Shown here one piece after another: positions 56,865 to 64,000 of a stretch of DNA of 64,000 bases. A model generated the notes under the pieces. The model did not search any database, was not told where the DNA came from, and saw nothing but the letters and a program-made list of their open reading frames with translations. Numbering within the stretch: position 1 is the stretch's first letter; every line of letters begins with the position of its first letter. The translations under genes were made by a program, and so were the position numbers. Source of the stretch: Candidatus Saccharimonadota bacterium (GTDB taxonomy: Bacteria; Patescibacteriota; Saccharimonadia; Saccharimonadales; Saccharimonadaceae); assembly GCA_017431955.1 (NCBI GenBank), contig JAFRKC010000007.1, forward strand, positions 1 through 64,000. Direction: 5' to 3'.

Positions 56865-57414
56865 ACCTCATTTTAATATCGATATTAGAGAGTTCTTCTA
56901 GGACTCTCTTTTCTTTTTGTCCATTTGGATTTCTCTCAAATCTCGAAATCGCTTGAGTGGCTAAAAGCCCAAAGAACATATATGGGTCCTGCTCGTTCTC
57001 GATTTTTTCAATCATCCTCACGGCCTTTTCACCATTGTAAAGTGCCACGTTAAAAACATCCAGCACCATTTTCTTATCAACATTTTCCAGTACTTTAAAT
57101 TCTTTCATTTTTACTTTGGCTTTTAAAAGCGCCTTGTACGTGCTTGTACGTTTATCAAACTTAGACTCCCACACAATCACATCGTTTTCCGAATCAATAA
57201 AATCTGGCAACTTTTTATAAAGCTCATCGTTCTCACTCAAGTCCTTAATCAAAATCTTGCGCTTCTTCGCAAAAAGCGAAGCGCCTCGAAATATCCCTGT
57301 CAAGGCCGGCAAAGTCAGGTTTTCACCCTCAAAAACTTCGTAATCATTACCTAGCACCATTTTGATTGCTGCCTGCGTTTTTACTCGATCATCTCCATAA
57401 AAAATCTGTATCAT
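56800..57414 (-). CDS. holA: DNA polymerase III subunit delta
   Basis: A 204-aa clamp-loader delta subunit, much shorter than the ~340-aa E. coli protein. IQIFYGDDRVKTQAAIKMVL, FEGENLTLPALTGIFRGASLFAKKRKILIKDL and a C-terminal helical region support the call. The start ATG at 57414 overlaps the mutM stop (TAATG), with AAAGGAAAA upstream. Its 3' end is antisense to rpsT. Part of polA-fic-mutM-holA. Confidence 0.85.
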   Translation of the reverse strand: MIQIFYGDDRVKTQAAIKMVLGNDYEVFEGENLTLPALTGIFRGASLFAKKRKILIKDLSENDELYKKLPDFIDSENDVIVWESKFDKRTSTYKALLKAKVKMKEFKVLENVDKKMVLDVFNVALYNGEKAVRMIEKIENEQDPYMFFGLLATQAISRFERNPNGQKEKRVLEELSNIDIKMRSTSTQPWLLLKSFLLRVSSLE

Positions 57415-58259
57415 TATTTTTCCTTTTGACACTTTGGGCAAATGTGCGTACCTCTCCCCGCTACTCTAATTTTAACAATTTCCGCACCACATCGTCCACA
57501 TTTCTTTCCTTCCCTACGAAAAACTTCCGCAAACTTTTCTAGATAATCGCCCTTCGTGCCATCCGCTTTTACATAAGTCGCCATGGTCGAACCGCCAGAT
57601 TCTATCGACGCCGTCATCACTTTTCTCGCCCCCTCCAAAATCATCCTAACTTCCCTTTTACTCAGCTTTCCCGCCTTAGTTTTAGGATGCACCTTGGCAT
57701 AATATAAAGACTCATCCGCATAAATATTCCCGAGCCCAGCGACGTTTTTCTGATCCAAAATCACCGCTTTAATCGGTGAATTTTTGTGCCTTTTGACAAT
57801 CTCGTAAAGTTCGTCCGCCGTCATCTGCCACGGTTCTTTCGCGAGACTAGCGATAAACGGCTCTTCTTCAACCTTCTCCGTATCTAAAACTTTAATAAAC
57901 CCAAATTTTCTCTGATCATTAAAGAACAAAATACCATTTTCAAATTTCAATATCACCCTAGTTTGTTTGTTTGGCAGCTCCGCCGTAAAATTCTCGCTCG
58001 GATGCCCCGCCGCATAACGTTCTTCACCCTGCCAAATCATCTGCCCCGTCATCCTAAGATGTATCATCAGAGATTTTTTATTGTCAAAATCAATCACCAA
58101 AGCCTTGCCAAATCGCCTCAGCTCCGTCACTTTCGCCGCAAAATCAAGCGGGCCAATCCAACTCTTCTCACAAGAAACTTCCACCCCCACCATTTTCTTA
58201 TTCAAAATATATTTTAAGAGTCCTCGTCGAATCGTCTCTACTTCTGGAAGTTCCGGCAT
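57414..58259 (-). CDS. mutM: Formamidopyrimidine-DNA glycosylase
   Basis: A 281-aa base-excision enzyme for 8-oxoguanine. Pro2 and Glu3 of PELPEVE are catalytic, Lys in QKNVAGLGNIYADE region follows, and the C-terminal zinc finger is CGRC ... CPKC. GGAGG lies just before the ATG; the start overlaps the RhuM-Fic stop (TGATG). Confidence 0.96.
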   Translation of the reverse strand: MPELPEVETIRRGLLKYILNKKMVGVEVSCEKSWIGPLDFAAKVTELRRFGKALVIDFDNKKSLMIHLRMTGQMIWQGEERYAAGHPSENFTAELPNKQTRVILKFENGILFFNDQRKFGFIKVLDTEKVEEEPFIASLAKEPWQMTADELYEIVKRHKNSPIKAVILDQKNVAGLGNIYADESLYYAKVHPKTKAGKLSKREVRMILEGARKVMTASIESGGSTMATYVKADGTKGDYLEKFAEVFRREGKKCGRCGAEIVKIRVAGRGTHICPKCQKEK

Positions 58260-59248
58260 CAATCCTCCAACATCTTACAAATTAACGCAATAATCAAACC
58301 TTTTTCTTCCGGCTCACTTTCCGCAATCAAAAGTGCCAAGGCTGTCAAAGCCCTATCTGATATTTTCGTTTCCCCATTATCCGCCAAATGAAAATCATTA
58401 ATGGTCAAAAACACCACAAAGAGTAGCGCTCCAATTCTCTTATTTCCGTCATAAAACGGGTGGTCCTTAATCACTAAATACAACAAATTCGCTGCTTTTT
58501 CCGCCACCGTTTTATACACGTCTTTACCCTCAAACGTTTGGTAAATTGCACCAAGACTGGCGCCAAAAGATTTTCCCCTAAGCTTTCCAAAATATACGTC
58601 ATCCTTTACACTCTTTCTTAATTCCTCTACAATCTTTAGGCATTTTTCTTCATCCAAAATCTGTTCGGCTTTTTTTGATTTCTTAAAAACAATATGCCCA
58701 GCATCATACTCTTCCAGAGTTTTAAAGCTTTTATTGTATTTAGAAATCACCTCCAAAACCCCGTTTGCCTCAATCGCCGACAGCTCATTTTTTTCAATTA
58801 ATCTTTTCACCACGCCTAACGCGCCCTCAATTTCGTGCAATTTTTTCACTGGCAACTCGTCTAATCTCTGTCTATTAACAGCTGCCCCATTCACTATATA
58901 ATTTTTCAAAACTTTCGTTGCCCAAATCCTAAAATCCGTCGCTTTTCTAGAATTCACTCTATATCCGACCGAAATAATTACGTCCAAATTATAAGTCCTC
59001 ACCACGCGCGACACCGCACGCCCACCTTCAAGCCGAACTTGTGCATTTTTTGCACAAGTTGCCTCCTCACTCAACTCTCCATCTCTGTAAATATTTCGAA
59101 TATGGCGATTTATCACCGAACGGTCCACACTAAAAAGCTTTGCAATTTGTTCTTCCGAAGCCCAAATCGTTTCCTTCGTTTCATCAACATCAAAAACCAC
59201 TTCGCCATTTTGAATTTTGTAGATTTCTATCTGTTTTTCTTTATTCAT
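58259..59248 (-). CDS. RhuM-Fic fusion protein (virulence/Doc-like)
   Basis: A 329-aa protein. The N-terminal ~190 residues follow the RhuM family (EEQIAKLFSVDRSVINRHIRNIYRDGEL ... YNLDVIISVGYRVNS), a helix-turn-helix-like region. The C-terminal ~130 residues hold the Fic/Doc motif HPFYDGNKRIG near residue 278. Fic domains AMPylate or phosphorylate targets; an inhibitory motif is not obvious. GGAGGTAAA fixes the ATG at 59248. It is embedded in the DNA-repair operon, overlapping mutM. Confidence 0.88.
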   Translation of the reverse strand: MNKEKQIEIYKIQNGEVVFDVDETKETIWASEEQIAKLFSVDRSVINRHIRNIYRDGELSEEATCAKNAQVRLEGGRAVSRVVRTYNLDVIISVGYRVNSRKATDFRIWATKVLKNYIVNGAAVNRQRLDELPVKKLHEIEGALGVVKRLIEKNELSAIEANGVLEVISKYNKSFKTLEEYDAGHIVFKKSKKAEQILDEEKCLKIVEELRKSVKDDVYFGKLRGKSFGASLGAIYQTFEGKDVYKTVAEKAANLLYLVIKDHPFYDGNKRIGALLFVVFLTINDFHLADNGETKISDRALTALALLIAESEPEEKGLIIALICKMLED

Positions 59249-59284
59249 TTTACCTCCAACTTGTGCAGCAAACACACGTTACCA

Positions 59285-61600
59285 CTACAACTCTCCCCAA
59301 TTATTCCCCACCGAAACATCAACCATTAGTTTCACTTTAAGTTCTGGCGCAATATTTTCCATATCTCTCTTCAAAATCGCACTCACTTCATCTACTAAAT
59401 TCTCATCACACTCTACGATCAACGAATCGTGCACCTGCATCACCAGCGTCGCGCCAGCTGGAAGCTCTGCATCTACTTTAACCATCGCTTTTTTCATCAA
59501 ATCCGCTTCAGTTCCCTGAATCGGCATATTCTGCGCCGCTCTTTCCGCTGCACTTCGCACCAAGAAATTACTCGATTTCACATCTGGAGTCGGGCGCTTT
59601 CTGCCATAAAATGTCTGTACATAACCCTTTTCTCTGGCATCCTTCAAAATCTCCTCCAACTTATCCTTCATCGGCTTTCTCAGCTCAAAGTATTTATCAA
59701 TAAACGTCTTCGCTTCCATAACTGTCATCCCGGCCGCATCCGCCAATCCTTTCGCACTCATCCCATAAAGCACACCAAAGTTAATCACCTTGGCCGCTCG
59801 CCTCTGTGCTTTTGTTACCTTATCAAATGGCACGCCAAACGCTTCAGAAGCTGTCTTGGTATGAATATCAATGCCAGCGTTAAAGTCTTTAATCAGGTTT
59901 TCGTCACCAGATAACACCGCCGCAAGCCTTAGCTCAAACTGTGAATAATCCGCCGAAACCAGCTTTTTGCCCTTATCAGCCACAAAACCTTCTCTAATTC
60001 TTCGTCCTTCCTCTGTACGCACCGGAATATTCTGTAAATTCGGAGACAAAGATGACAACCTGCCCGTCGCCGTCACGTTCTGCGTAAAGGTCGTATGAAT
60101 ACGATCGGCCTCATCCCTTAGCTCCAGCATCGGAGTAATATAAGTAGAGAGCAGTTTCGCGGTCTCACGATATTCCATCAAAACATCTATCACCGGATGC
60201 TCGCCACGTAGTTTCTCCAGTTCTTTCGCTCCTGTAGAATAGCCTCTGGCGGTCTTTTTCACACCCTTTGTCGAGAGTTTCAAATCAGAAAACAACACTT
60301 CCGAAAGTTGCACTGGAGAATTAATATTAAAATTTTTACCAGACAACTTCCAAATTTTTTCTTCCAAACTCTTAACTTTTTGCTCAAATTCCGCCTTTAA
60401 TTGTTCAAAATATTTAACATCCACGAGCATCCCCACCTTCTCCATCTTGTATAAAACAGGGGTAAGGGGCTGATCAAATTCCTTAAAAATCTTATACAAT
60501 TCTGGCTCTTTTTCGAATTCTTTCTTCTGGCGCCAGAACTCAGTGGCTCTATCTCCGATTTCTTTTTCCCTATTTAGCGGGTCCAACAAAAACTTTCCTT
60601 GCCCAAGATCCCAAAACTCTGCGCCCATCAAAATCTTCGCCGCAACCGCCTTATCTTCGTGCATCAAACTCTTCACATCAGCCGCTACAATCACATCTTT
60701 TGGCAGCCCCCTCTTCTCTACCACTTCTTTTTCCTGCCCCATTTTCAAACCAAACTTAGAAATCAACGAATAAAATTCCAGTTTCTTTAGCGCCGCCACC
60801 ACCTTATTTTCGTCTAATTCAAACGGTCCCATTTCTTCTAATTTCACCGGCGCATCAAACATAATCTTAGCGAGCTCCTTAGACATATAAGCCGATTCTT
60901 TCCCAGCCTCGAGTTTTGTCTTTATTGCGCCCGAAATCTTATCAATATTGGCATAAATCCCATCAAGATCGCCAAATTCGTTCAAAAGTTTCACCGCACC
61001 CTTCTCGCCAATCCCCGGCACCCCTGGAATATTGTCCGAACTATCCCCTTTCAGCGCCTTAAGGTCCAAGAATTGCTTCTTTAAAATCCCATATTTTTTC
61101 TCTACCGCCGCCACATCCACCTCTTCAAGCTCCGAAAATCCCTTCAACAATCGATACATCCTCGTATTCTCATCCACCACCTGCAGCATATCCAGATCCG
61201 AAGATATAATATATGTATCCCAATTCTTTAAATCATCAGCTCGTTTCGATAAAGTCCCAATGATATCATCAGCCTCGTAGTTATCACACTCCACAAAATT
61301 CCAATTTAGCGCCTCTACCAACTCTTTTAGAAGCGGTATCTGCGCATAAAAATCTTCTGGCGGTTTTACTCTTCCCGCCTTATAATCCTTATAAATCTCT
61401 TTTCTCTTCGCCGTAGAAGTCTTAGAATCCCAAGCTACCACCACTACATCTGGCTTTATGCGGTCAATCAGCTCCATCGCAATCGCGGCGAAACCATAAA
61501 CTCCCCCTGTTGGCGTACCATCTTTAGTGGATAGCGCCCCCATTGCATAATACCCCCGATAATAAACACTTTTCCCATCAATAATCGCCAACTTTCTCAT
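59285..61600 (-). CDS. polA: DNA polymerase I (no functional 3'-5' exonuclease expected)
   Basis: A 771-aa protein: 5'-3' exonuclease (about 1-285; ISSDLDMLQ, KGDSSDNIPGVPGIGEKGA), a shortened middle part (290-385) with none of the exonuclease DEDD motifs, and the polymerase core with motif A DYSQFELRLAA, motif B RRAAKVINFGVLYG and motif C QVHDSLIVE. It repairs DNA and removes RNA primers without proofreading. TGA-TATACT (61607-61612) ends 6 nt before the ATG: leaderless. Heads the operon polA-fic-mutM-holA. Confidence 0.96.
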   Translation of the reverse strand: MRKLAIIDGKSVYYRGYYAMGALSTKDGTPTGGVYGFAAIAMELIDRIKPDVVVVAWDSKTSTAKRKEIYKDYKAGRVKPPEDFYAQIPLLKELVEALNWNFVECDNYEADDIIGTLSKRADDLKNWDTYIISSDLDMLQVVDENTRMYRLLKGFSELEEVDVAAVEKKYGILKKQFLDLKALKGDSSDNIPGVPGIGEKGAVKLLNEFGDLDGIYANIDKISGAIKTKLEAGKESAYMSKELAKIMFDAPVKLEEMGPFELDENKVVAALKKLEFYSLISKFGLKMGQEKEVVEKRGLPKDVIVAADVKSLMHEDKAVAAKILMGAEFWDLGQGKFLLDPLNREKEIGDRATEFWRQKKEFEKEPELYKIFKEFDQPLTPVLYKMEKVGMLVDVKYFEQLKAEFEQKVKSLEEKIWKLSGKNFNINSPVQLSEVLFSDLKLSTKGVKKTARGYSTGAKELEKLRGEHPVIDVLMEYRETAKLLSTYITPMLELRDEADRIHTTFTQNVTATGRLSSLSPNLQNIPVRTEEGRRIREGFVADKGKKLVSADYSQFELRLAAVLSGDENLIKDFNAGIDIHTKTASEAFGVPFDKVTKAQRRAAKVINFGVLYGMSAKGLADAAGMTVMEAKTFIDKYFELRKPMKDKLEEILKDAREKGYVQTFYGRKRPTPDVKSSNFLVRSAAERAAQNMPIQGTEADLMKKAMVKVDAELPAGATLVMQVHDSLIVECDENLVDEVSAILKRDMENIAPELKVKLMVDVSVGNNWGEL

Positions 61601-61649
61601 ATCTCTAGTATATCACTTCTCCCCCATCTAAAAAGCACAGCCCTATTAA

Positions 61650-61673
61650 AAACGACCCTTACGGGCCGCACTT
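61650..61673 (-). terminator. Intrinsic terminator of the UPF0200-like gene
   Basis: CGGCCC/GGGTCG hairpin followed by TTTTT on the minus strand, just after the stop at 61676. Confidence 0.75.
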
Positions 61674-61675
61674 TT

Positions 61676-62242
61676 TTAGAACTTAATTTCTTTCAGTATT
61701 TCTTCCAGTCTTTCGTGTATCTCTTTAACTGGACCATTATTCAATATATAATAGTCTGCCATTGCAATCGGACCACCTTTTTCAAGATTCTCTACTTCGC
61801 TACGGTCTCTTTCTTGAATCTCCTGCGTGTTAAATGGGCGTTCCGGCCTTGTCGCCACCCTCTTATGACGTATTTTCTTATCTACGACGATCGCTACAAA
61901 TGTTAATTCTCCCGGAAATTCATGTTTCAAAGTCCTATATTCCGTCCAGGAATATACCCCATCAAGCACTATTCTCTTCTGCCCTGCTTCTATCAGTTTA
62001 TGTGTTTCTTCAATTACTTGCTTTACGACCCAATCCTTCCCTTCCGTTTCACGAATCATCTCCCTAAAATGCTTCTCGCTCTCACCATCTTCTGTGCGCT
62101 CAATTCCACGCCTTTCCATTTCCTTGTAAATCATTCCCCCAAAATACACTTTCGGCACGCCTTTTTCCGTTAAATAATCTACCGCGACCGATTTACCACT
62201 TCCGCTCATTCCTACAATCGCTATAATTTTTACGTCCTTCAT
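61676..62242 (-). CDS. UPF0200/dephospho-CoA-kinase-like P-loop kinase
   Basis: A 188-aa protein with Walker A GMSGSGKS (residues 11-18), FGGMIYKEMERRG and a lid region RHKRVATRPERPFNTQEIQERDRSE. The layout matches UPF0200, otherwise mostly archaeal, and dephospho-CoA kinases. The substrate is unknown. TGG-TATACT (62250-62255) lies 7 nt before the ATG: leaderless. Confidence 0.8.
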   Translation of the reverse strand: MKDVKIIAIVGMSGSGKSVAVDYLTEKGVPKVYFGGMIYKEMERRGIERTEDGESEKHFREMIRETEGKDWVVKQVIEETHKLIEAGQKRIVLDGVYSWTEYRTLKHEFPGELTFVAIVVDKKIRHKRVATRPERPFNTQEIQERDRSEVENLEKGGPIAMADYYILNNGPVKEIHERLEEILKEIKF

Positions 62243-62299
62243 AGAATCTAGTATACCATGAACCTTTCACAAAAAATAATGTTATAATAGCCATATTCT

Positions 62300-63112
62300 A
62301 TGAACACATTTTTTACCACCAAAGATCCACTTGATAAAATTATCTCTGAAACTATCCCTGATAAAGAAATCTTGGAGAGCAAACATATTATCACCGGCTG
62401 GACTAATATTGTGATCGAGGTCACCACCAAAGACAGTGCTTTCTTCTTCCGTTTTCCACGCAATCCATTTTGGTCCAGAATGATCGTGAAAGATGCCAAA
62501 GTCTGCAACTTTGTCGAAGGTAAAACTAGTTTTTATACTCCGCAAATGAAGCTCTGTTATGATTCCAAAAACCGCCCTTTTTCTATGCACAAAAAAATCG
62601 AGGGCTACACCCTCGGCGACAGAATTTATCATCTCTCCCATACCACTCTCACTGCTTCCGCCTACAGTATTGCCAAATTTATCAAAGAACTTTCTAGTAT
62701 CGACCTCACCAACGCCCCAGATGAAGTCAAATACCCTCTTTCTAAATTCTTAAAAGAATTAGATGATTTACACTACAAAAATCACCTTCCAGAAGACCAC
62801 AAATATATCTCCAAAACCGAACAGCCAAAGCTCGTCCATGGCGACCTTAACCTCGGCAATGTCCTTTTAAATGACAAAGACGAAGTCATCGGCTTTATCG
62901 ATTTTTGCTTCGCCGGCACCGGTAATCCTAACATGGATGTTTCTCGTATCCTTTCCCGTCCTACCCCAGACAATTTCCGAGAGGCCATGCTAAAAGAATT
63001 CGGCGACGCAAACGAAATCGACCAAATGAAAAACATCTGGCAACGTATTGATGCCGGCTACGCTGACCACATTCGCACCAATTTCCCAGAAATCACCTTA
63101 CCTACGCTCTAG
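62300..63112 (+). CDS. APH-family phosphotransferase (choline/aminoglycoside kinase-like)
   Basis: A 270-aa protein with the kinase-like motif LVHGDLNLGNVLLN (catalytic Asp) near residue 180 and VIGFIDFCFAGTGNPNMDVSRIL (metal-binding Asp). The substrate cannot be told from sequence; sugar, choline or drug are family options. TATAAT lies 11 nt before the ATG. The 3' end overlaps the convergent zeta-like gene by 11 bp. Confidence 0.85.
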   Translation: MNTFFTTKDPLDKIISETIPDKEILESKHIITGWTNIVIEVTTKDSAFFFRFPRNPFWSRMIVKDAKVCNFVEGKTSFYTPQMKLCYDSKNRPFSMHKKIEGYTLGDRIYHLSHTTLTASAYSIAKFIKELSSIDLTNAPDEVKYPLSKFLKELDDLHYKNHLPEDHKYISKTEQPKLVHGDLNLGNVLLNDKDEVIGFIDFCFAGTGNPNMDVSRILSRPTPDNFREAMLKEFGDANEIDQMKNIWQRIDAGYADHIRTNFPEITLPTL

Positions 63113-63908
63113 CTTTAAAATATTTTTTCTTTGCTTCCCTTATCTCAGCCTCATCATATTCTTCTGGAATTTCATCAATCACCATATATTTTCGCCAAAT
63201 TTTTAGAGCATCCTTAATCTTGCCATCAAAAATCGAATCTTTACTCCACACATTCCACATCACGACATTCATTTCGCCGAAGTTATTTGCATAAAATTCT
63301 AAAGCAACTTGTGTAGCGCGCACAAATTCCTCTTCTGTCTCTTTCGTATGACGCCATTCCCTCTTTTCCAAAAAACGTGCTGTTATCTCTGGAGAAACCG
63401 CAATCAAGCTCATCCAAAAACTATACTTTTGCTCTAAAAGCATCTTCATTAAGATTGCTTCCATCTTTGGATCAAGCAACGTCACGTCCAAAATCAAATC
63501 ACACCGGAGAGAAATCAACCCTTTAATCACCAAAAACATCATAATCGTAGCAAACTCATCTGTCATTTTCCTTAAATCTTTTTCACCATATTCTGCCACA
63601 ATCTCTTTAAAATGCGGATGATATTCTACAAATTTTCTCGCTGCCACCAACACTGGGCGAGCTTTTTTTGCTTTAAAGTACTCTTCTACCGCCGGCAAAA
63701 GCTGCGAAGTTTTACCCGATCCGGATTGCCCTGTAATACGCACAAATTCTCCACCAAAAGTAGCATCTTTACTCCATTCAAGCACCACTTTTTTTGCAAT
63801 TTTCTCATATTCGGCCACCTCAACCTGCCACTCCTTTTTCACCTGACTCGGCCAATGCGCTCGCATATAAGCCACAATTTGTGCTAAATCTTCACTATCT
63901 CCAGACAT
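63102..63908 (-). CDS. Zeta-toxin-like P-loop ATPase
   Basis: A 268-aa protein with Walker A GQSGSGKTSQLLP near residue 57, then ILDVTLLDPKMEAILMKMLLEQKY and REWRHTKETEEEF, as in zeta toxin/PezT-like kinases that phosphorylate UDP-GlcNAc. AAAGGCGG precedes the ATG. The upstream partial frame overlaps by 25 bp, the usual antitoxin position, but it is not recognisable as epsilon. Confidence 0.7.
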   Translation of the reverse strand: MSGDSEDLAQIVAYMRAHWPSQVKKEWQVEVAEYEKIAKKVVLEWSKDATFGGEFVRITGQSGSGKTSQLLPAVEEYFKAKKARPVLVAARKFVEYHPHFKEIVAEYGEKDLRKMTDEFATIMMFLVIKGLISLRCDLILDVTLLDPKMEAILMKMLLEQKYSFWMSLIAVSPEITARFLEKREWRHTKETEEEFVRATQVALEFYANNFGEMNVVMWNVWSKDSIFDGKIKDALKIWRKYMVIDEIPEEYDEAEIREAKKKYFKARA

Positions 63909-64000
63909 TTTTCCGCCTTTCTTATCTCAATTTTCTTCACATTTTTAAGCCTCACATACTCACCCTCAGCTTGAATTTCTACCTCGCCCGGCTCCACAAA
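63884..64000 (-). CDS. Partial gene upstream of the zeta-like gene
   Basis: An open frame enters the window at 64000 and stops at 63884 (TAG). Its 38 visible codons read VEPGEVEIQAEGEYVRLKNV and IEIRKAEKCLEIVKI, a Val/Glu/Lys pattern suggesting beta structure. It overlaps the zeta-like start by 25 bp, implying coupled translation. Identity unknown. Confidence 0.5.
   Translation of the reverse strand, partial: FVEPGEVEIQAEGEYVRLKNVKKIEIRKAEKCLEIVKI

Overview
The window is about 64 kb of a small bacterial chromosome, most likely from the Candidate Phyla Radiation and probably Candidatus Saccharibacteria (TM7). This is an inference from gene content and architecture; the 5' end of the 16S rRNA gene at positions 1-103 could test it. 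Reasons: densely packed genes with many 1-4 nt overlaps, a compact type IV pilus cluster, a T4SS-type DNA-pumping ATPase, DUF5684/DUF4190 proteins, and almost no biosynthetic genes. TGA works as a stop (for example ohrR), so the UGA=Gly code of Gracilibacteria/SR1 is not in use.

Layout. 1-9044 (all minus): 16S rRNA start with its promoter, a DUF212/PAP2-like membrane protein, gyrA, gyrB, a TraG/VirD4-like ATPase, an EF-hand-like protein and a small membrane protein. 9045-10726: a 1.7 kb gene-free island with several RNA-like elements, a very AT-rich stretch and tmRNA (ssrA). 10727-13627 (plus): comM, then infC-rpmI-rplT-rpmB; infC starts with AUC. 13678-19557 (minus): a small gene behind a G14-tract promoter, RNase P RNA, a Nudix-RNase HI fusion, a site-2 protease, miaA and thrS. 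19617-31860: tRNA genes (Val, Thr, Asp, Gly, Arg), tspO, a redox operon (gpx-ohrR-trxB-SDR, with trxA divergent) under a near-perfect OhrR-type operator, glycosyltransferases, membrane/foldase proteins and two orphan genes. 31861-45654: ndk, a Xer-type recombinase, prepilin peptidase, an STT3-type oligosaccharyltransferase, a pilin locus and pilC, pilT, pilB, pilO-like, pilN, pilM. 45713-57414: tlyA-like, efp, rpsR-ssb-rpsF, ftsK, pnp, rpsO, truB, a degenerate DHH protein, rpsT and holA. 57414-64000: mutM, a RhuM-Fic fusion, polA, a UPF0200 kinase-like protein, an APH-like kinase, a zeta-toxin-like ATPase and a partial gene at the edge.

The most notable system is the pilin locus. An expressed type IV pilin (36399-36887, plus) faces a second pilin reading frame (36951-37439, minus). 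The second frame has no start codon and no prepilin leader, but shares a perfect 132-bp inverted copy of the constant 5' region. Recombination between the two copies would invert about 1 kb and swap the C-terminal domain of the expressed pilin in frame, a geometry like the Moraxella pilin inversion switch. STT3 and prepilin peptidase genes lie next to it.

A second theme is promoter architecture. Fifteen genes have a -10 element 6-7 nt before the ATG, usually as an extended TGNTATAAT, which predicts leaderless mRNAs. Genes inside operons have Shine-Dalgarno sites instead. Stable RNAs and three orphan genes use -35/-10 promoters with 17-bp spacing. A third theme is RNA structure: apart from rnpB and ssrA there are several structured intergenic elements, a long hairpin in the pnp leader and a candidate S6:S18 leader.

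All calls come from reading sequence and protein motifs; no database search or folding program was run.
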